Part shown: in pieces, positions 30,243 through 34,862 of the stretch
Numbering within the stretch: the first letter of the stretch is position 1
Layout of the letters: every line of letters begins with the position of its first letter
Assembly (NCBI GenBank): GCA_017516305.1
Contig: JAFXDB010000092.1
Coordinates: 1 to 34,862, forward strand
Direction: 5' to 3'
DNA length: 34,862 nt
From: Clostridia bacterium
GTDB lineage: Bacteria; Bacillota; Clostridia; Christensenellales; Aristaeellaceae
Program-made: the position numbers and the translations under genes
Notes under the pieces: model-generated
What the model saw: only the letters and a program-made list of their open reading frames with translations
What the model was told of the DNA's origin: nothing
Database searches by the model: none

Positions 30243-31310
30243 ATGGCCATCACTTCCCGTCCCTTTGGCGTGACCCGCGAGGGCAAGCCTGTCACCCTGT
30301 TCACCATGACCAACAAATCGGGCGCATCCGTGTCCGTGACGGACTTTGGCGCCATTGTCACCAGCATCATCGTGCCGGACAAGAACGGCGCCATGGCGGA
30401 CGTCACCCTGGGCTTTGACGCCTTCGACCGCTACGAGGGCGATCATGCCTTCATGGGCGACATCGTCGGCCGCTACGGCAACCGCATCGCCAATGGCCGC
30501 TTCACCCTGGACGGCGAAAGCTACCAGCTGGCCCTGAACGACGGCAAGAATCACCTGCATGGCGGCGTGTCCGGCTTCAACCAGAAGCTGTGGACGGCCA
30601 CCCCGGCGGAGGGCGCGGGCGTTGATTCTGTTGCCATGCACTACGTTTCCCCGGACATGGAGGAGAACTATCCCGGCACGCTGGATGTGACCTGCACCTA
30701 TTCCTGGGATGACGACTGCAACCTGTCCATCCGCTACGAGGCCACCACCGACAAGGCCACCCACTGCAACCTGACCAATCACACCTACTTCAACCTGGCC
30801 GGTCATGACCACGGCACCATCCGCGACCACATTGTGTGGATCGATGCGGATGTGGTGACCGCCGTGGACAGCGGCCTCATCCCCACCGGCGGCTACATGC
30901 CCGTGGTCGGCACGCCCCTGGACCTGCGCGAGGGCAAGCTCCTGGGCGAGGGCATTGACCAGAAGGATACCTGTGTGGCCATGGTGTATGCCGGCGGCTA
31001 TGACCACAACTACGTCCTGCGCAAGGGCAGTGCTGTGGCCATGTGCGCGGCGGTGTTCCACGAGGAGTCCGGCCGCCTGATGGAGGTCATCACCGATCAG
31101 CCCGGCGTGCAGCTCTACACCGCCTGCACCACCTGCTGCGAGGGCGGACGCGGCGGCGTGACCTACGGCAACTACTCCGGCCTGTGCCTGGAGACCCAGC
31201 ACTATCCGGACACCCCCAACCACAGCAACTTCCCAACCACCGTCCTGCGTCCCGGCGAAAAGTACGATACTACCACCATCTACGCCTTCCGCGTGGAGGA
31301 GGACCAGTAA
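30243..31310 (+). CDS. galM: Aldose 1-epimerase (mutarotase)
   Basis: GalM interconverts alpha and beta anomers of galactose, glucose and often arabinose. The ATG at 30243 lies 8 nt after AAGGAGG; an upstream in-frame ATG lacks this. The 355-residue protein has TDFGAIVTSI, the substrate Arg in GRYGNRIANG, the HLHGG loop, the catalytic His in NLTNHTYFNLAG and the catalytic Glu in GLCLETQHYPD, all in their usual order. It is cytoplasmic and monocistronic with its own strong promoter. Together with GH127 and GH78 it fits sugar release and entry into central metabolism, although the genes are not in one operon. Confidence 0.96.
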   Translation: MAITSRPFGVTREGKPVTLFTMTNKSGASVSVTDFGAIVTSIIVPDKNGAMADVTLGFDAFDRYEGDHAFMGDIVGRYGNRIANGRFTLDGESYQLALNDGKNHLHGGVSGFNQKLWTATPAEGAGVDSVAMHYVSPDMEENYPGTLDVTCTYSWDDDCNLSIRYEATTDKATHCNLTNHTYFNLAGHDHGTIRDHIVWIDADVVTAVDSGLIPTGGYMPVVGTPLDLREGKLLGEGIDQKDTCVAMVYAGGYDHNYVLRKGSAVAMCAAVFHEESGRLMEVITDQPGVQLYTACTTCCEGGRGGVTYGNYSGLCLETQHYPDTPNHSNFPTTVLRPGEKYDTTTIYAFRVEEDQ

Positions 31311-31374
31311 AGCCATCTGGCAGATGGGGGGCTGACATTTCAACCCCGGTTTCGTATCTTTCAGCCCATATCCC

Positions 31375-31403
31375 TTGCTCAGCCCGGCCTCTCCTGCTAT
31401 ACT
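31375..31403 (+). promoter_or_regulatory. Promoter of the small membrane protein gene
   Basis: TTGCTC (31375-31380) and TATACT (31398-31403) with a 17-nt spacer, 29 nt before the start codon. A perfect CCATCTG-G-CAGATGG hairpin just after galM (31313-31327) has no T-tract and may be a weak terminator. Confidence 0.75.
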
Positions 31404-31432
31404 GGGAACAGTAAAACAGGGGAGGTCTTTTC

Positions 31433-31969
31433 ATGTCCGGAATGCCGAAGAAGTACCGTTTTCTTTTCAGCCCGTATATCTTCTCGCTGGCGATGCTTCT
31501 GATCGCGGCCACGCTGATTGCCGCCGCATGGCTGATCATCGCTGCGCCAGTTGCCGGTGACCGGGGCGTGTTTGTCGCCTTTGTCCTGGGCATTGCCCTG
31601 CTGGTGCTCGTTCCGCTGCTTTGCAGCCGCGAGGCCATGGGCTGGTATACCATCACCGGGGAATGCATCACGCTTCATGCGCCCTTCCGCCGTCCGCTGA
31701 CCCTGCGGTATCAGGATGTGCGCTGTGTCGGCGCGGGCCGAAATTTCCTGTCTGTCAACTACGCCTACTGGCTGTACCTGTCGATGGATCCCGTTTCCCG
31801 TGAGGAGTTCGAGGACATGCGCAGGTTCCGCCTGAGCGATCGCGGGCTGCGCATTGCCTACAGCCGGAATGTCCTCGGCGCCCTGCAGGACTGTCTGCCC
31901 GATGTGCTGGCCCGTCAGCTGGCGCATGCAGAGACCGTGCTGCAGGCCTGGGGCGTCAGGACGATGTGA
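31433..31969 (+). CDS. Two-helix membrane protein with a PH-like C-terminal domain
   Basis: The ATG follows GGGGAGGT. The 178-residue protein has two hydrophobic helices (about residues 13-38 and 45-63), then a soluble part beginning with WYTITGECITLHAPFRRPLTLRYQDV. That reads as the first strands of a bacterial pleckstrin-homology-like domain (a bPH/YdbT-type unit: strand, arginine-containing turn, strand). The rest (RRFRLSDRGLRIAYSRNVLGALQDCLP) is compatible with the closing strands and helix. Its function is unknown. It is monocistronic, between galM and the rhamnosidase. Confidence 0.65.
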   Translation: MSGMPKKYRFLFSPYIFSLAMLLIAATLIAAAWLIIAAPVAGDRGVFVAFVLGIALLVLVPLLCSREAMGWYTITGECITLHAPFRRPLTLRYQDVRCVGAGRNFLSVNYAYWLYLSMDPVSREEFEDMRRFRLSDRGLRIAYSRNVLGALQDCLPDVLARQLAHAETVLQAWGVRTM

Positions 31970-32031
31970 CCGCGCATGGGCGGCACCGGGTGTTTTGCAT
32001 TTCTGTTTTTCCCATAAGCGCAGTTTTCTCC

Positions 32032-32060
32032 TTGGCAGGGCTCGCAAATCATGGTATAAT
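32032..32060 (+). promoter_or_regulatory. Near-consensus SigA promoter of the GH78 gene
   Basis: TTGGCA (32032-32037) and TATAAT (32055-32060) with a 17-nt spacer, 59 nt before the start codon. Confidence 0.92.
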
Positions 32061-32119
32061 GTGCGCAGAATATCCACGCGGGCCGGAGAATGCGGCGTGC
32101 GGAAAAGGAGCATAACCGA

Positions 32120-34294
32120 ATGATGAATTGGCATGCCGGTTGGATCCGGCCCAGCGGAGAAATGGGCAGCAAGGCCCCCTGCTTTGCGAAATGCTTCCGG
32201 GTGACGAAGCCCCTGATGGCGGCGGTGCTGCGCCTGACGGCCCTGGGCGTGTACGAGGCGGCGCTCAACGGGCGGCGCGTCAGCAGGGACGTCCTGGCCC
32301 CGGGCTGGACGGCGTATAAGCACCGCCTGCAGGTGCAGACCTATGATGTGCTGGATGAGATCGGCCAGGGAGAGAACGAGCTGACCGTGGTGGTGGGCAA
32401 GGGCTGGTACCGGAGCCCGCTGCTGACCTGGCAGGACGGCACCATCCAGAAGGAGCTGATGCAGCGCCCGGCGGCCATTACGGCGGAGCTGACGCTGACC
32501 TTTGCCGATGGCGCGCAGGAGGTCATCGTCACCGATGAAAGCTGGACGGCGGGGGAGAGCCCGGTGCGGTTCTCCGAGCTTTATGACGGCGAGGTGTACG
32601 ACGCGACCTTCGTGGCCGGGGACGCGCCCCGGGCCGTGATGTACGATGGCCCTACGGATACCCTCATCCCCCAGGAGGGCGCGCCCGTCCGCGAGCATGA
32701 GCGCATCCGCCCTGCCCGCATCTTCACCACGCCCGGGGGAGATACCGTTCTCGACTTCGGCCAGGAGCTGACCGGCTTCCTGGAGGTCAGCCTGACGGCC
32801 CGGGCAGGGGATGTGGTGGACGTGTCCTTCGCCGAGGTGCTGGACAGGGACGGCAACTTCTACGCCGAGAACTACCGCGGTGCGAAGTGCCAGTACCATT
32901 ACATCTGCCGCGAGGGCCGGCAGACCTACAAAACGCATCTGACCTTCTACGGCTTCCGCTACATCCGCGTGAACCGGTTCCCGGGGGTTCCCACCCTGGA
33001 CAGCTTCACCGGCGTGGTGGTGCATTCCGATATGAAGCGTACCGGCTTCATCCGCACCTCCGATGCAATGCTGAATCAGCTCTTCTCCAATGTCATCTGG
33101 GGCCAGAAGGGCAATTTCGTGGACGTGCCCACCGACTGTCCCCAGCGGGACGAGCGCCTGGGCTGGATGGGCGACGCCCAGGTCTTTGCGCGTACGGCCT
33201 GCATGAACTTTGACGCCGGGCAGTTCTTCAGCAAGTGGCTCAATGACCTGGCCGCCGACCAGCATGAGGACGGTTATGTGGGATCCGTCATCCCGGACGT
33301 CTGGACGCATGTGGACAATCGCGGCAACGCCTCGGCTGCCTGGGGCGACGCGGCTACCATCGTCCCCTGGGAGGTCTACTGCGCCTATGGCGATGCGGAC
33401 ATGCTTCGCCGCCAATTCCCCAGCATGAAGAAGTGGGTGGACTACATCGCCTCAGCCACCGAGGCCTTCCCCCTGTGGACGGGCGGCTGGCAGTGGGGCG
33501 ACTGGCTGGGCCTGGACGCCCCCAGCGGCAGCTATAAGGGCTCCAGCCGCGAGGAATTCATCGCCACGGCCTTCTTTGCCCGCTCTGCAGAGCTGGTCAT
33601 CCGCGCGGGCCGCATTCTGGGCGAGGACGTCAGCGCCTACGAGCGCCTGTATGACACCGTCGTCGCGGCCTGGCGCGAGGCCTTCCCGGAGTACCTGACC
33701 CAGACCGAATGCGTCCTGGCGGCCCACTTCCGTCTGGCGGAGGATCCTCAAAGGGCGGCTGACCTCCTGGCCGACAGGGTTCGTGCGGACGGCGTGAAGC
33801 TTCAGACGGGCTTTGTCGGCACGCCCTACATCCTGCATGTCCTGAGCGAGTTCGGCCATGCCGACCTGGCCTGGGAGCTGCTGCTGCGCAGGGAGTATCC
33901 CTCCTGGCTCTACCCCATCACGAAGGGGGCGACCACCATCTGGGAGCACTGGGACGGCATCATGCCCGACGGCGGCTTCTGGAGCCGGGACATGAACTCC
34001 TTCAATCATTATGCCTACGGCGCCGTGGCGGACTGGATCTACGGCGTGGCAGCGGGCATCCAGCCCTGCCCGGACGCCCCTGGCTACGCGCGCGTCCGCA
34101 TTGCGCCGCAGCCCACGGAGAGGCTGGACTGGCTGCAGGCGGCCATCGAAACCCGGCATGGCGCTGTTTCCTCCGGCTGGGTCAGGCAGGCGGACGGCTG
34201 GCGGTTTGAGATCGAGACGCCCGTGGAGGCGGAGATCGTCCTGCCGGACGGTATTCACCGGGTTGCGGCAGGAAAATACCTGTTTTTCACCTGA
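32120..34294 (+). CDS. GH78 alpha-L-rhamnosidase
   Basis: GH78 enzymes hydrolyse terminal alpha-L-rhamnose from plant glycosides, pectin side chains and flavonoids. The ATG at 32120 follows AAGGAG. The 724-residue protein shows the N-terminal beta domains (LRLTALGVYEAALNGRRVS, then VLAPGWTAYKHRLQVQTYDV), a jelly-roll domain (LDFGQELTGFLEV, TFYGFRYIRV) and the (alpha/alpha)6 barrel. The barrel carries the signature DVPTDCPQRDERLGWMGDAQ (catalytic-site D344 and E345), a GGWQWGDWLGLD loop and TTIWEHWDG (E609), followed by a C-terminal beta domain. There is no signal peptide, so it acts on imported oligosaccharides or glycosides. It is shorter than many family members, which often exceed 850 residues. 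Confidence 0.93.
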   Translation: MMNWHAGWIRPSGEMGSKAPCFAKCFRVTKPLMAAVLRLTALGVYEAALNGRRVSRDVLAPGWTAYKHRLQVQTYDVLDEIGQGENELTVVVGKGWYRSPLLTWQDGTIQKELMQRPAAITAELTLTFADGAQEVIVTDESWTAGESPVRFSELYDGEVYDATFVAGDAPRAVMYDGPTDTLIPQEGAPVREHERIRPARIFTTPGGDTVLDFGQELTGFLEVSLTARAGDVVDVSFAEVLDRDGNFYAENYRGAKCQYHYICREGRQTYKTHLTFYGFRYIRVNRFPGVPTLDSFTGVVVHSDMKRTGFIRTSDAMLNQLFSNVIWGQKGNFVDVPTDCPQRDERLGWMGDAQVFARTACMNFDAGQFFSKWLNDLAADQHEDGYVGSVIPDVWTHVDNRGNASAAWGDAATIVPWEVYCAYGDADMLRRQFPSMKKWVDYIASATEAFPLWTGGWQWGDWLGLDAPSGSYKGSSREEFIATAFFARSAELVIRAGRILGEDVSAYERLYDTVVAAWREAFPEYLTQTECVLAAHFRLAEDPQRAADLLADRVRADGVKLQTGFVGTPYILHVLSEFGHADLAWELLLRREYPSWLYPITKGATTIWEHWDGIMPDGGFWSRDMNSFNHYAYGAVADWIYGVAAGIQPCPDAPGYARVRIAPQPTERLDWLQAAIETRHGAVSSGWVRQADGWRFEIETPVEAEIVLPDGIHRVAAGKYLFFT

Positions 34295-34401
34295 TGAGCA
34301 CCCCCCGAGGGAAAAGACCGGTTTCACCTGTCCCGGAAGCTGGTATACAGATAGCAGTCACAATGCATCCTGCATGACGGCATACAGGGAGGTGAAAGCA
34401 A

Positions 34402-34674
34402 ATGGCCTGCCAGATCAATGTGACCGGCGGTACGCTGCCTCAGGAGGAGATCAACACCTACGTGACCCGCGCCCGGGAGAAATACGGCCGCGAGCCCCTG
34501 AGTATGGACATCCGTGTGGACGGCGACTTCGTTGACCTGTCCTACGACTTCGGCCCCACGCCCTTCCAGCGGATCCGGCGTATCACCGGCTACCTTGTGG
34601 GCACGCTGGAGCGCTTCAACAACGGCAAGCGCGCCGAGGAGCGCGACCGCGTCAAGCACAGCGTCGCAGAATGA
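34402..34674 (+). CDS. Small NrdD-tail-like protein
   Basis: The ATG at 34402 follows GGGAGGTG. The 90-residue protein has a short N-terminal alpha/beta part (TLPQEEINTYVTRAREKYG, SMDIRVDGDFVDLSYDF). Its C-terminal segment reads RIRRITGYLVGTLERFN then NGKRAEERDRVKHS. That C-terminal pattern (R-x-TGYL-x(3)-L-x-x-FN-x-x-K-x-x-E-x-x-DR) resembles the extreme C-terminus of anaerobic ribonucleotide reductase NrdD, and short proteins of this type are often annotated as NrdD-like. It lacks the glycyl-radical motif and the zinc cysteines (only Cys3), so it cannot be a reductase itself. Its function is unknown. It ends in a clear terminator. Confidence 0.65.
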   Translation: MACQINVTGGTLPQEEINTYVTRAREKYGREPLSMDIRVDGDFVDLSYDFGPTPFQRIRRITGYLVGTLERFNNGKRAEERDRVKHSVAE

Positions 34675-34689
34675 CCGCGCCTTGTTCCC

Positions 34690-34724
34690 CAGGCTCCGGA
34701 ACGTATGCTTCCGGGGCTTTTTTC
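34690..34724 (+). terminator. Rho-independent terminator of the NrdD-tail-like gene
   Basis: GCTCCGGAA and TTCCGGGGC arms with a 6-nt loop are followed by six T residues (34718-34723). Element copy D begins 1 nt later. Confidence 0.9.
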
Positions 34725-34862
34725 GGCTCTTCACGGAAAGTCAGGGAATATGAATGGGTACAAGGAGGCGTTCTCTTCCCAGCTTTGCGGCTGCATCGAA
34801 GCCATGAAGGGGAAGATGCGGCGTCTTTGCGGAGGGTTGCGCCCTCGTTCTTATTCATTCAA
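34725..34862 (+). mobile_element. MITE-like element, copy D (cut by the window end)
   Basis: It starts with the terminal repeat GGCTCTTCACG-N5-TCAGGGAAT and continues with CTTCCCAGCTTTGCGGCTGCATC and the 5' arm of the internal 23-bp inverted pair, here described in pieces: GCGGCGTCTTTGCGG then AGGGTTGC. It is nearly identical to copy B from about base 34776 onward. The loop sequence ends the window, so the right half is not visible. Confidence 0.75.

Overview
The window is a G+C-rich stretch of a Bacillota (Clostridia-type) chromosome. The evidence is strong AGGAGG-type ribosome binding sites, many TTGACA/TATAAT-like promoters with 17-nt spacers, hairpin-plus-T-tract terminators, an IleS2-type isoleucyl-tRNA synthetase, a B. 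subtilis YufNOPQ-like nucleoside transporter and intergenic repeats of a kind I associate with gut Clostridia. A gut or rumen lineage such as Christensenellales is a guess from the mix of plant-glycan glycosidases; nothing here proves the taxon. I found no rRNA, tRNA, CRISPR array or phage genes.

Layout. 1-5683 (+): 3' part of ileS, a degenerate GH4-like protein followed by a TIM-barrel glycosidase-like protein, and exonuclease III. 5684-7127: repeats, then a divergent pair (TM2/zinc-ribbon protein and an XRE regulator) separated by two abutting 14-bp palindromes, then copy A of a ~320-bp structured element. 7128-9185 (-): GH127 beta-L-arabinofuranosidase. 9365-13308 (+): operon of Fe-type alcohol dehydrogenase, DUF218, RadC, DUF218 and RsmG, followed by a ParB-like gene with no ParA. 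14379-16884 (-): a methyltransferase-like protein and a DUF2130 coiled-coil/nuclease-like protein. 17199-18826 (-): a radical SAM/SPASM enzyme translationally coupled to a protein starting with a DFVTNSSSSSF motif, bracketed by element copies C and B. 19322-21689 (-): serC and serA, the first two dedicated steps of serine synthesis order. 22052-23074: a zinc-ribbon protein and a divergent XRE regulator. 23353-28428 (+): a complete BMP-type ABC importer (binding protein, double ATPase, two permeases). 28696-30119 (+): a sigma factor and its probable anti-sigma. 30243-34674 (+): GalM, a small membrane protein, GH78 alpha-L-rhamnosidase and a small NrdD-tail-like protein, then copy D of the element running off the window.

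How it fits together. GH127, GH78, GalM and the TIM-barrel protein fit use of arabinose- and rhamnose-containing plant polysaccharides, but each sits in its own transcription unit rather than in one polysaccharide locus. Most of the rest is housekeeping: translation, DNA repair, rRNA methylation, serine synthesis and nucleoside uptake.

The two signals I consider most worth following are (i) the radical SAM/SPASM plus Ser5-motif protein cassette, which looks like a peptide or protein modification system with an unusually spaced cysteine triad, and (ii) a family of non-coding elements with 25-bp terminal inverted repeats, a 23-bp internal arm and a covarying hairpin with a constant CTGTT loop. 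Each copy of this element has one end within 0-3 nt of a terminator hairpin's T-tract.
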